From Alphaproteobacteria bacterium (GTDB lineage Bacteria > Pseudomonadota > Alphaproteobacteria > Micavibrionales > UBA1664), in contig JAGWXJ010000056.1 of the NCBI GenBank assembly GCA_018969935.1, forward strand, positions 1 through 10,760: a DNA stretch of 10,760 nucleotides. Direction: 5' to 3'. Below, one piece after another: positions 1-6,932 of this stretch; positions within the stretch are counted from its first letter, which is position 1, and the number at the start of each line of letters is the position of its first letter. Under the pieces are notes generated by a model. The model saw only the letters and a program-made list of their open reading frames with translations, made no database searches and was not told the DNA's origin. The position numbers and the translations under genes are program-made.

Positions 1-296
1 CCAAGGCCGAAAACCTGTTTGGCAAACCCGCAAGCACGGCATGGCTGCAAAACCACGTTGAACGCACGATACCGGTCCACATGGAAGGCAACTTGCAGGC
101 CTTTGTGGCCGATGTGTACCCATCACGGCAAATTGCGGTGAAAACCTACCTGTTTGATATGCCCAACGGCAACCTGCACATGCTGGATAATGGTACGCAC
201 GGCACGTACACAAAACTCACGCACCATGCCCCGCGCGATTTGAAAAACCTGCCGCATGTGTGTGAACAAACGGGCCGCGCCTTCAGGATTGCCTGA
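1..296 (+). CDS. 3' end of an unrecognised protein (partial, start outside window)
   Basis: An open frame enters from the left edge (first full codon at base 3) and stops with TGA at 294-296, giving about 97 visible residues. The first in-frame ATG is at 81, but the frame is open upstream and reads like protein, so the gene almost certainly begins outside the window. The visible part is hydrophilic, rich in His, Asn and Thr (for example NGNLHMLDNGTHGTYTKL), with no membrane segment and no motif I can assign. It converges on the glycosyltransferase gene and overlaps it by 14 bases. That arrangement tells nothing about its job. A role in surface polysaccharide synthesis is possible from the neighbour alone, but nothing in the sequence shows it. 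Confidence 0.6.
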   Translation, partial: KAENLFGKPASTAWLQNHVERTIPVHMEGNLQAFVADVYPSRQIAVKTYLFDMPNGNLHMLDNGTHGTYTKLTHHAPRDLKNLPHVCEQTGRAFRIA

Positions 297-297
297 A
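282..297. repeat. inverted repeat spanning both stop codons of a convergent gene pair
   Basis: TTCAGG (282-287) and CCTGAA (292-297) form a perfect 6-base-pair stem with a 4-base loop. The right arm carries the TGA stop of the upstream partial gene. The left arm carries, on the other strand, the TGA stop of the glycosyltransferase. No T-run follows on either strand, so this is not a classical intrinsic terminator. It may only weakly hinder transcription from either side, or be chance. Confidence 0.4.
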
Positions 298-1506
298 ACT
301 CTCAAGGTAATCGGCGTAGTCGTTATAGATGGTCTTGGGGTTGAAGGCGGCGGCATAAAGGGTGTGCGCTGCCGCCTTCATGGGTGCCAGATCGGCTGAA
401 AGCGTGGCTTTAACGGCTTGTGCAAAACCGGTGGCATCGCCCTCGCGGTAGGTCATGCCGCATCCGCGCTCGGCAATCAGCTTGGATACTTCGCCCTCAA
501 GGCACGTCAAAATCGGCAACCCGTAAGAAAAATATTCCCCCACCTTGTTGGGGAAGGACCACGCGAAGTCCTTGGATGATTTGTAGGGCAAAAGCCCCAC
601 GCGCGCGCGGCGCATCAGGGCCTGCAATTCGGCTTGGTTCCGCCATCCTGCAAAAACGATGTTGGGCGCAGTGCCCGCCCGCGCTTTTAGGTCTTCCTCC
701 GCTTCGCCTTTCCCGCATATCACAAACGTGGCTGCATCAGGCGGTAACAGTTTGGCGCCGTCAATCAACGTTGCCAGGTCCATGCGGCGGCTGAGTGTGC
801 CTGAAAAAACAAACAACGGTTTATCGGCTGTAACGCCTTGCGCATCCCAAAAAGCGCCAGCGTCTTCGGTCGCGGCATCCGCGCCATTGGCCAGATGGAA
901 CACGCGGTCATGCATTCCCGCCTTGCGGCCCGCAAACCCGCACGCCCAGTCAAGGAAGGGCCGCGTGATACCTACTATGCCCGCAGCACCCCTGGCGCTC
1001 CAGCGCGCAAGCCGTGTCCAAGGCAAAAGGCTAAGGCGGGCAAGCGGCCTTAAGGGGGCAGGGGCCACATCGGCAATAATGTCGGGCCATAAATCGCGGT
1101 AGTCCAGTATGTACGGTATGTTGTGCTTACGCGCGTAGTAAGCAACCGCCGCCGCAAGCTCGATAGGGGGGTAACTGCACTGGATGACATCAGGCTTGGG
1201 CATGCCTTGCGCCATTTTCAAAAATGACAGCGCGACATCAATGTGGTTGCAAATACGGGATATGGATACATTGCCCCCATAAGGCCGCCCGTGCAAAAAG
1301 GCCTGCGTCAGACCGCCTTCGGCAGGCAATAGTGTGTTTTCGGTAAACCTTACGGTTTTGGTGTTGTGGTTGAAGGTCCCGTTAAACCACACAACCTCGT
1401 GCCCCCGCGCGGCCAGCGTTTGCGCCAACAGGCCGGTGCGCAAAAGCCGTGTGGCCTTGCCGTCAACAGGGCTTGGTTCGCCCGTAACTACCGTCCAGAT
1501 ACGCAA
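283..1506 (-). CDS. GT4-family glycosyltransferase (WbuB-like)
   Basis: This 407-residue GT-B glycosyltransferase should transfer a sugar from a nucleotide-sugar donor to a surface-glycan acceptor on the cytoplasmic face of the inner membrane. The N-terminus (MRIWTVVTGEPSPVDG, then LLRTGLLAQTLAARGHEVVW) is the acceptor-domain opening typical of the WbuB-like branch that builds O-antigen or capsule. DYRDLWPD is at 135-142 and a NGAD element at 207-210. The C-terminal donor domain starts at FVFSGTL (233-238), and the donor-binding segment FPNKVGEYFSYGLPI is at 318-332. Length is normal for the family. The start is TTG at 1506: no ATG or GTG fits upstream in frame, an AAAGGG ribosome-binding site lies 7 bases before it, and the protein then begins exactly where relatives do. 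No other polysaccharide genes are visible, so donor and acceptor sugars are unknown. It is divergent from trmJ with 39 bases between them. Confidence 0.88.
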   Translation of the reverse strand: MRIWTVVTGEPSPVDGKATRLLRTGLLAQTLAARGHEVVWFNGTFNHNTKTVRFTENTLLPAEGGLTQAFLHGRPYGGNVSISRICNHIDVALSFLKMAQGMPKPDVIQCSYPPIELAAAVAYYARKHNIPYILDYRDLWPDIIADVAPAPLRPLARLSLLPWTRLARWSARGAAGIVGITRPFLDWACGFAGRKAGMHDRVFHLANGADAATEDAGAFWDAQGVTADKPLFVFSGTLSRRMDLATLIDGAKLLPPDAATFVICGKGEAEEDLKARAGTAPNIVFAGWRNQAELQALMRRARVGLLPYKSSKDFAWSFPNKVGEYFSYGLPILTCLEGEVSKLIAERGCGMTYREGDATGFAQAVKATLSADLAPMKAAAHTLYAAAFNPKTIYNDYADYLESFRQS

Positions 1507-1545
1507 ATTCTTGCCCTTTGCCCCGTGTGGATTTAGAAAGCAGGC

Positions 1546-2277
1546 ATGATGAAAACACCCGCCATCATTCTGGTCAAGCCGCAGCTGGGCGAAAACATAG
1601 GCATGTGCGCCCGCGCCATGCTGAATTGCGGCCTCACGGATTTGCGTATTGTGGCCCCGCGTGACGGCTGGCCATCGGAGAGCGCTACAGCCGCTTCCTC
1701 AGGCGCCTTTGAAAAAGGCGTGGTCCCGCGCATATACGCAACAACAGCCGATGCCGTGGCTGATTGCACGTTCATTCTGGCTACAACTGCCCGCACCCGC
1801 GACATGGTGAAGGATGTGTTCACCCCCCGCACGGCCGCAACAAAACTGCGGGAGGAGGGCGGCCAAACCGCCATCCTCTTCGGGGCTGAGCGCGCAGGGC
1901 TGGTCAACGAGGATATCGCGCTTGCAACAGCCGTAGTCACTATCCCGCTAAACCCCGAATTCACATCCCTCAACATCGCGCAGGCAGTGTTGCTGATGTC
2001 CTACGAGTGGTTTACAGCCGCTGACAAAACGGCGCCCGCGCAATTGCTAACGGGCGAGGCCGCACTGGCCACCGCCGCCGATATCGATGGCATGGTCAAA
2101 AGGCTCGAAGACGAAATGGATAACGGCGGCTTTTTCCGCGCGCCCGAGCTGCGCCCCACGCTGGTACGCAACCTTGCGGCCCTGTTTGTCCGCACGCGCA
2201 TGACCGTGCAGGAAGTCGCAACCTTCCACGGCATTATCTCCGCACTCATCAGTGTCAGGGAAAAGAAAAAGCACTAA
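1546..2277 (+). CDS. trmJ: tRNA (cytidine/uridine-2'-O-)-methyltransferase TrmJ
   Basis: This 243-residue SPOUT (TrmH/SpoU) methyltransferase uses S-adenosylmethionine to 2'-O-methylate the nucleotide at position 32 of the tRNA anticodon loop, if it acts like characterised TrmJ. Motif 1 is ENIGMCARAMLNCG (16-29) with the conserved Asn17 and Arg23. Motif 2 is ILFGAERAGL (110-119). Motif 3 is IPLNPEFTSLNIAQAV (133-148), which forms the trefoil-knot cofactor site. The C-terminal extension (FFRAPELRPTLVRNLAALF, about 196-214) is the TrmJ-type helical domain seen in alphaproteobacteria, and it separates the protein from TrmH and TrmL. Two ATG codons lie in tandem (1546 and 1549); the ribosome-binding site (AGAAAGCAGG) is poor and does not decide between them. 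The stop overlaps the stop of the convergent chemoreceptor gene by 3-4 bases. Confidence 0.9.
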   Translation: MMKTPAIILVKPQLGENIGMCARAMLNCGLTDLRIVAPRDGWPSESATAASSGAFEKGVVPRIYATTADAVADCTFILATTARTRDMVKDVFTPRTAATKLREEGGQTAILFGAERAGLVNEDIALATAVVTIPLNPEFTSLNIAQAVLLMSYEWFTAADKTAPAQLLTGEAALATAADIDGMVKRLEDEMDNGGFFRAPELRPTLVRNLAALFVRTRMTVQEVATFHGIISALISVREKKKH

Positions 2278-2288
2278 CCCAGTGCTTT
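2261..2288 (-). terminator. intrinsic terminator of the chemoreceptor genes, inside the end of trmJ
   Basis: Read on the minus strand, AAAGCACT (2288-2281), the 5-base loop GGGTT and AGTGCTTT (2275-2268) form a perfect 8-base-pair stem, followed by TTCTTTT (2267-2261). That is the hairpin-plus-U-tract layout of a Rho-independent terminator, at exactly the right place for the small receptor gene, whose TAG stop lies in the loop. The stem has only three G-C pairs, so its strength is uncertain. On the plus strand only TTT follows, so it should act poorly for trmJ. Confidence 0.6.
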
Positions 2289-3584
2289 GACATCACTCAG
2301 GAAATCATTGACCAAAACGCCAAGGGAATCCGCCTGCTTGGCAACATAACTGGCGGCACCCATCACATCGCGTACGGCTTGGCCGGTTTCCGCAGCGGCC
2401 TGATTGACCTCGCCGACATTGCCGGTGAATGCCCGTGTGGCATCGGCGGCTTCGTGCACGCTATGGGCAATCGCATCGGTTGCCTGTTTTTGCTGGTCGA
2501 CCGATTGGGTGATTTCACCCGATATTTCACCGATGCGCGCAACGGTTTCCGCAAACGCCTCGATTGTTTTGGAGGATGTAATTGTAGCCTCCTGTATCCG
2601 TTTTATGCGGGCCGTAATATCGGCTGTGGCATTCGCGGTCTGGTCGGCAAGCTCTTTGACTTCAAGGGCCACCACGGCAAAACCTTTGCCTACTTCGCCA
2701 GCGCGCGCGGCCTCGATGGTTGCGTTAAGGGCAAGCAGGTTGGTCTGTGCGGCAATGCTGCTGATAAGGGTCAGGATACCGCCAATCTTTGTAACCTCGT
2801 CAACCAGTGTGGCCACGTTGGCGCGGCTTTCCTGCGCTTCTGTAACGGCCTTGCCTGTCACATCACGGGCTATGTGTACCTTGTCGCGTATTTCGGCAAT
2901 AGTGCCCGAAAGCGCCGTTTCAGCCGATGAAACAACCCCCATGCCTGAATCCACCTTTTGTGAATCCTCCATAAGCGAGCCCGCAAGCTCGCCCGTGCGA
3001 AGGGCCGTGTGGTCCATGACAGTGGCCGATGATTCAAGCTGTGAGGCCGATGTCGCAAGGGTCTTGGCCACATCATTCATGGCGCCGCCAAAGTCGCGCA
3101 CCATGCGCTCCAGCGCCTCGGCGCGTTTGGCCTTGGCCTCGGCCTCCAGTCGGCGTTCGTGTTCATCGGCGGCCAGTTGCTCGCGGCTCTTGCACAAATC
3201 GACAATGGCGCGCGCGATGGTGCCAATCTCGTCCTTGCGGCGCGCCTCTTTTGTAAGCTCGGTTTTCGTTTCCCCCTCGGAAAGACGCGCAAGCGTTTCC
3301 GAGAATTTACCCAAAGGCATGGCCACGCCGACAATCGCGATCCAGCTGTTCCAGACCATGAATAAAAAGACAACCGCGCCCGAGCCAAAGGCAAGGCCCG
3401 CAATGGTAAGGCCCATCACATGCAGTTGGTTGAGGGTATTGGCATGGGCGCCACCCAGAAGGGCCATAAGCCCGCCTGTAACCTGCTCCCGCTGCCACGA
3501 AATATAAAGCACCGCAGCCCCGCCAAGCGAAACAAGCAGAAGCACGACAACAGTAGAAAGAATGAGCTTACGGGTTAGCGACAC
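2274..3584 (-). CDS. methyl-accepting chemotaxis protein with minimal periplasmic part
   Basis: This 436-residue chemoreceptor should control CheA kinase through CheW in a membrane array. Membrane segments are at about 7-29 and 56-79, with only some 27 residues between them, so there is no room for a ligand-binding domain. It may sense through the membrane, through HAMP, or through a partner. HAMP is at about 82-136 (conserved Pro90 and DEIG at 118-121). A coiled-coil linker rich in Glu, Ala and Lys is at 137-165. The signalling domain has the conserved hairpin tip at 270-310 (SIAAQTNLLALNATIEAARA, then GKGFAVVALEVKELA). No CheR-tethering pentapeptide is seen at the C-terminus. The start is GTG at 3584 with a TGA immediately before it in frame, so no earlier start exists. 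A nearby ATG (3588) is in another frame and stops after six codons. There is no good ribosome-binding site. The gene follows the microprotein after 49 bases. Confidence 0.9.
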   Translation of the reverse strand: MSLTRKLILSTVVVLLLVSLGGAAVLYISWQREQVTGGLMALLGGAHANTLNQLHVMGLTIAGLAFGSGAVVFLFMVWNSWIAIVGVAMPLGKFSETLARLSEGETKTELTKEARRKDEIGTIARAIVDLCKSREQLAADEHERRLEAEAKAKRAEALERMVRDFGGAMNDVAKTLATSASQLESSATVMDHTALRTGELAGSLMEDSQKVDSGMGVVSSAETALSGTIAEIRDKVHIARDVTGKAVTEAQESRANVATLVDEVTKIGGILTLISSIAAQTNLLALNATIEAARAGEVGKGFAVVALEVKELADQTANATADITARIKRIQEATITSSKTIEAFAETVARIGEISGEITQSVDQQKQATDAIAHSVHEAADATRAFTGNVGEVNQAAAETGQAVRDVMGAASYVAKQADSLGVLVNDFLSDVKALG

Positions 3585-3633
3585 TCATAGATTGTATCGT
3601 ATCGCGCTCTCCGATCGTTTGACCAAAGTCAGG

Positions 3634-3783
3634 TCAGGGTGCGGCATTTTCACTGCGGGTGGTATTTTGTAAATCCTCATCCACCACTTGCCGCTTGGCG
3701 ACTTCAATGCAAACGGCAAAAGCCAGATAGGCAATAACCATATAAACGGCTATCAGCTTCCATTGGCGGGGAATACGGCTCAT
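3634..3783 (-). CDS. 49-residue single-pass membrane microprotein coupled to a chemoreceptor
   Basis: An ATG at 3783-3781 overlaps the TGA stop of the large receptor as ATGA, the classic layout for translational coupling. The frame runs 49 codons to a TGA at 3636-3634. The product begins MSRIPRQWK, then has a hydrophobic stretch at about 10-28 (LIAVYMVIAYLAFAVCIEVA) and a charged tail (KRQVVDEDLQ). Basic residues precede the segment, so the N-terminus is predicted to be cytoplasmic and the tail periplasmic. I do not recognise a family. Coding is supported by the exact stop-start overlap, the coherent membrane helix and its place between two receptors on the same strand, but not by homology. 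It could be a small receptor partner or a chance frame. Confidence 0.55.
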   Translation of the reverse strand: MSRIPRQWKLIAVYMVIAYLAFAVCIEVAKRQVVDEDLQNTTRSENAAP

Positions 3784-5867
3784 GCCGCCTGTACCTCTTG
3801 CAGGAAGTTTTCAACCTTCTCGGCCAGCATTTGCCCCTGGCGTGTCAGGGCCTTGGCTGAATCAAGAACACTGCGGGCCGATTGGCCGGTCTGTTCGGCG
3901 GCAGCTTTCATTTGCACAACGGCATCCGTCACCGTGTGCGTATCCGCCGATGCCGTTTCAGCGGAACTTGCAATGTGGTTTGTGGCATCGCGCTGGCTTT
4001 CCATGGCCCCGTTGATGGTATCGGTTATCGTGTTCATCTGGGCAATAACGCCCGATATCTCGGTAATCGATTGCACGGCTTGGTCGGTTGATGCCCTGAC
4101 GGCGGCAATCTGCGCCGTAATTTCCTCGGTAGCCGCCTGCGTTTCACTGGCCAGCTTTTTAACTTCGCCTGCCACAACGGCAAAACCCTTGCCGGCCTCG
4201 CCGGCCCGCGCGGCCTCGATGGTGGCATTCAGCGCCAGCAGGTTTGTTTGCGAGGCGATGCTGGCAATCAGGTCAACGATACCGTTGATGTTCTGGACAG
4301 CCTCGGCAAGGCCGGTAACCGTTTGCGTAATCTCGCCGGCGCGCTGTGTGGCGTTGCCTGCAATCTCGCGCGAACGCGCAACCTGCATGTTGATTTGCCC
4401 GATAGAGGCCCCCATGCTGGATGTAGATTCAGCAACCGCCTCAACATTGGCGCTGGCCGTCTGCGCGGCACTGCCCGCGGCATCGGCCTGCGTGCTGGTG
4501 CTGGCGGCAAGCTTGCTCATGCCGGCGGCATTCCGCTCGAGGCTCATGGCCGATTGCGTAACATCGCCAACCACATCCGTTATCATTTCGCGGAACTGGT
4601 CAAGCAAACGGGCAAGGGTTTCGGCGCGCTGGTTGCGTTGCTCGGCAGCGGCTTGTTGCTCTGCTTCCAGCTTGCGGCGCGCAAGCGCGTTCGTTTTGAA
4701 AACAGCAAGCGCGCGTGACATCGCGCCAATTTCATCGCTGCGGTCTTGCGATGCAATTTCGGTTTCAAGCCTGCCTTCGGCCAGTTGTGTCATGGTGCCC
4801 GTAAGCCTGCCAAGATTGGCCGAAAGGTCACGCCCACGGCGCAAAGTCACGCCGCCGATAATCAGCAACGATGCAAGCGCCACAAGGATGATCATGTTGC
4901 GGATGCGCACAACGGGCGCCATCACAACGTCAAAAGGCACTTGGGCATAAAACGTCCATTTGGATGAAACACCGTCAAATGTAATGGGCACGGCCACGGC
5001 AAAAACGCGGCTGCCGCCTATTACGGCTTCATGCACGGCACGCACGCCATTAAGCGCGGCCGTGCGCAGCGTTGCAGCCTCGCCCGCAACAGGTTGCATC
5101 AGCAGTTTGGTATCTGGGTGCGCAACCCATACCCCGCCCTCCGATATAAGGCCCGCAATACCGGCACCCATGGGGCGCAGTTCACCCACGTTTTTCTGCA
5201 TGCGGGCAAGCGTGATATCGATGCCAGCAATGCCTACAAACTTCTGGTCCCTGTTTTTGATGGGTGCAACGGTGCTGGCCATGTAGCGCGTAACACCGTC
5301 TGTGGGCTCGGCGTAGGGCTCGATAAGCTCTGTATTGCCGCTGGTGCGGGGCAGGGTGTAGTAGTCGGCATCGGCTTCGTCAAAATCCTGAAAAGCCTCG
5401 TACGTTATTTTGCCTGCTTCATCGTAGTAGTAATAAAACATCGCGCGGCCTTGCGCGTTGGTATCGGGCGTGCCCGCAAGTTCGGCATCGCGGGCATCAA
5501 GGGCGTTCGGCTCCCATGCGGCATATACGCCCAGATAATCAGGCCGTTTGGCGATAAATTCGTTTAACAGCGCACGGTAGGTCAGACGGTCGGTCATGCC
5601 GTGCTGCTGCATGCCCTGTATGGTGTAAGCCAGCGTTTCCGTTTCATGGAGGGCGGCGTTGACTTCGTTACGGATACCCGCAGCTCCGACGTGTGACATC
5701 TCGTAAAGCGTATCCATGGCTTCCTGCCGTGCGTGGCGGTCAACCAGCACGGTCACGATACCAACCATGGTGGCGATACCGACCGTGGATACGAACATCA
5801 GGACAAAAAGCAGTTTTTGGGAATACCCGAGGGAAGGAAGCAAGCGGCGCATGGTGCAATAGTACAT
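3780..5867 (-). CDS. methyl-accepting chemotaxis protein with dCache sensor
   Basis: This 695-residue receptor has membrane segments at about 17-42 and 322-343 around a periplasmic double-Cache (dCache_1-like) sensor of roughly 280 residues. The membrane-distal lobe shows YLGVYAAWEPN (111-121), MFYYYYDEAGKI (143-154), DADYYTLPRTSG (166-177), IEPY (182-185) and VGIAGIDITL (211-220). The proximal lobe begins near GAGIAGLISEGGVWVAHPD (234-252). The full amino-acid-binding signature of dCache_1AA sensors is not evident, so the ligand is unknown. HAMP is at about 343-395 (DEIG at 378-381), then a coiled coil, then the signalling domain with its hairpin tip at 530-572. No CheR-tethering C-terminal peptide is seen. 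The ATG at 5867 has AGGG 7 bases upstream; the alternative ATG at residue 6 has no site. The stop overlaps the microprotein start by 4 bases, so the two are probably co-translated. No che genes are nearby. Confidence 0.92.
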   Translation of the reverse strand: MYYCTMRRLLPSLGYSQKLLFVLMFVSTVGIATMVGIVTVLVDRHARQEAMDTLYEMSHVGAAGIRNEVNAALHETETLAYTIQGMQQHGMTDRLTYRALLNEFIAKRPDYLGVYAAWEPNALDARDAELAGTPDTNAQGRAMFYYYYDEAGKITYEAFQDFDEADADYYTLPRTSGNTELIEPYAEPTDGVTRYMASTVAPIKNRDQKFVGIAGIDITLARMQKNVGELRPMGAGIAGLISEGGVWVAHPDTKLLMQPVAGEAATLRTAALNGVRAVHEAVIGGSRVFAVAVPITFDGVSSKWTFYAQVPFDVVMAPVVRIRNMIILVALASLLIIGGVTLRRGRDLSANLGRLTGTMTQLAEGRLETEIASQDRSDEIGAMSRALAVFKTNALARRKLEAEQQAAAEQRNQRAETLARLLDQFREMITDVVGDVTQSAMSLERNAAGMSKLAASTSTQADAAGSAAQTASANVEAVAESTSSMGASIGQINMQVARSREIAGNATQRAGEITQTVTGLAEAVQNINGIVDLIASIASQTNLLALNATIEAARAGEAGKGFAVVAGEVKKLASETQAATEEITAQIAAVRASTDQAVQSITEISGVIAQMNTITDTINGAMESQRDATNHIASSAETASADTHTVTDAVVQMKAAAEQTGQSARSVLDSAKALTRQGQMLAEKVENFLQEVQAA

Positions 5868-5876
5868 TGAATCGCC

Positions 5877-5895
5877 CTGCGATGGAATGTCGCAG
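5877..5895 (-). repeat. small hairpin over the ribosome-binding site of the dCache receptor
   Basis: CTGCGA (5877-5882) and TCGCAG (5890-5895) form a perfect 6-base-pair stem with a 7-base loop in the 38-base gap between dusB and the receptor. In the minus-strand RNA the 3' arm runs straight into the AGGG that serves as the receptor's ribosome-binding site, so folding could reduce its access. There is no T-run, so it is not an intrinsic terminator for dusB. Confidence 0.4.
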
Positions 5896-5905
5896 TCTGC
5901 GCCGC

Positions 5906-6892
5906 CTACCGTACCAGATCGCTGCCCAAATCCTCGAAATAGGTAAGGATTTTTGCGCGTACGTCTTCAGGGTTCTGGCAGCTGTTGATGGCCGCGCGCA
6001 CGGGTTCTGAATTCGGCAGATCCTGCAAATACCACCCTATATGTTTGCGTGCGATGGCATTGCCTGCATGGCTGCCGTGGTAAGCCAGCAGGGCTTCATA
6101 GTGTTCCAATATAATATCACGCTGTTCTGGCAGGCTTGGGTCGGGGGTCAGTGTGCCGTCGCGCAAATAATCCATCACTTGCCGTACAAGCCACGGCTTG
6201 CCGTAAGTGCCGCGCCCAACCATCACGCCGTTGGTGCCCGATGCTTCAAGGGCGCGCGCGGCATCACGCGGGTGGGCAATATCGCCGTTCACAATCACGG
6301 GCAGGCTTACGGCTTCTTTTACGCGGCGCACTTCATCCCAATTGGCTTGCCCGTTATATAGCTGGTTGCGCGTACGCCCGTGCACCGTAATCATCCTGAT
6401 ACCTACGTCTTCGGCACGTTTGGCAAGGGCAGGGGCATTGAGGTTTGTTTCATCCCACCCCAGCCGCATCTTGACCGTAACGGGTACATCAACCGCGCGC
6501 ACAACGGCATCCATGATGGCCGTGGCCAGAGGTTCATCGCGCATGAGGGCCGAACCTGCAAAATTATTGACCACCTTTTTGACAGGGCACCCGAAATTGA
6601 TGTCGATGATAGGTGCCCCGCGGTCCACACAAACCTTGGCGGCCTCGGCCATGATGTCAGGCTCGCACCCCGCTATTTGCGCGGCCATAGGGAATTCCTC
6701 GGCATAGTTGTCACGGCTTTGGGGGCGCTTGCGCACTTCCTCCAGCATCGTGCGGGATGCAATCATCTCCGATACGACAAGCCCCGCACCAAAGCGGCGC
6801 ACAAGCCGCCTGAAGGGCAGGTCAGTCACACCCGACATGGGCGCAAGCATGACGGGCGATTCAATCGTGATGGTGCCTATTGTAATGGCCAT
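5906..6892 (-). CDS. dusB: tRNA-dihydrouridine synthase DusB
   Basis: This 328-residue FMN-dependent enzyme reduces uridines in the tRNA D-loop to dihydrouridine with NAD(P)H. The TIM-barrel motifs are in order: LAPMSGVTDLPFRR (16-29), SEMIASR (41-47), and DINFGCPVKKVVNNFAGSAL (97-116) with catalytic Cys102. Then come VKMRLGWD (139-146, FMN-contacting Lys140), VHGRTRNQLYNGQANW (169-184, His170), VNGDI (200-204) and GVMVGRGTYGKPW (221-233). The helical C-terminal domain follows, and length is normal for DusB/NifR3. In many alphaproteobacteria this gene (as nifR3) precedes ntrB-ntrC; here a chemoreceptor follows instead. The ATG at 6892 is the first possible start, since an in-frame stop lies just upstream. 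No clear ribosome-binding site precedes it, and the ATG lies in the arm of an inverted repeat. It follows cfa by 40 bases and is probably transcribed with it. Confidence 0.94.
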   Translation of the reverse strand: MAITIGTITIESPVMLAPMSGVTDLPFRRLVRRFGAGLVVSEMIASRTMLEEVRKRPQSRDNYAEEFPMAAQIAGCEPDIMAEAAKVCVDRGAPIIDINFGCPVKKVVNNFAGSALMRDEPLATAIMDAVVRAVDVPVTVKMRLGWDETNLNAPALAKRAEDVGIRMITVHGRTRNQLYNGQANWDEVRRVKEAVSLPVIVNGDIAHPRDAARALEASGTNGVMVGRGTYGKPWLVRQVMDYLRDGTLTPDPSLPEQRDIILEHYEALLAYHGSHAGNAIARKHIGWYLQDLPNSEPVRAAINSCQNPEDVRAKILTYFEDLGSDLVR

Positions 6893-6913
6893 GCGCCATC
6901 ATAAGGCGCATGG
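6889..6913 (-). repeat. 9-base-pair inverted repeat enclosing the dusB start codon
   Basis: CCATGCGCC (6889-6897) and GGCGCATGG (6905-6913) are perfect complements with a 7-base loop (ATCATAA). In the minus-strand RNA the dusB ATG lies inside the 3' arm, so the start would be paired when the hairpin forms. The 5' arm also holds an ATG that opens a 16-codon frame overlapping the dusB start. There is no T-run, so it does not look like a terminator for cfa. Confidence 0.55.
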
Positions 6914-6932
6914 GGTGCCGCTTGCCAGTGTA

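Noticed and set aside
1511..1539. TTGCCC-N17-TAGAAA as a trmJ promoter
   Set aside because: Both elements match consensus at only four of six positions, and the implied start falls on the trmJ start codon.
2404..3507. Open frame of 367 codons on the plus strand opposite the small receptor
   Set aside because: It is a shadow of an Ala-rich, GC-rich receptor gene, gives a Ser/Ala/Arg-rich product without domains, and the opposite strand encodes a clear chemoreceptor.
3620..3636. TGACC/GGTCA stem at the end of the microprotein gene
   Set aside because: Only five base pairs and no T-run; likely chance.
3688..4950. Open frame of 420 codons on the plus strand opposite the dCache receptor
   Set aside because: Same cause: the product is low-complexity and Ala/Ser-rich, while the minus strand carries intact HAMP and signalling domains.
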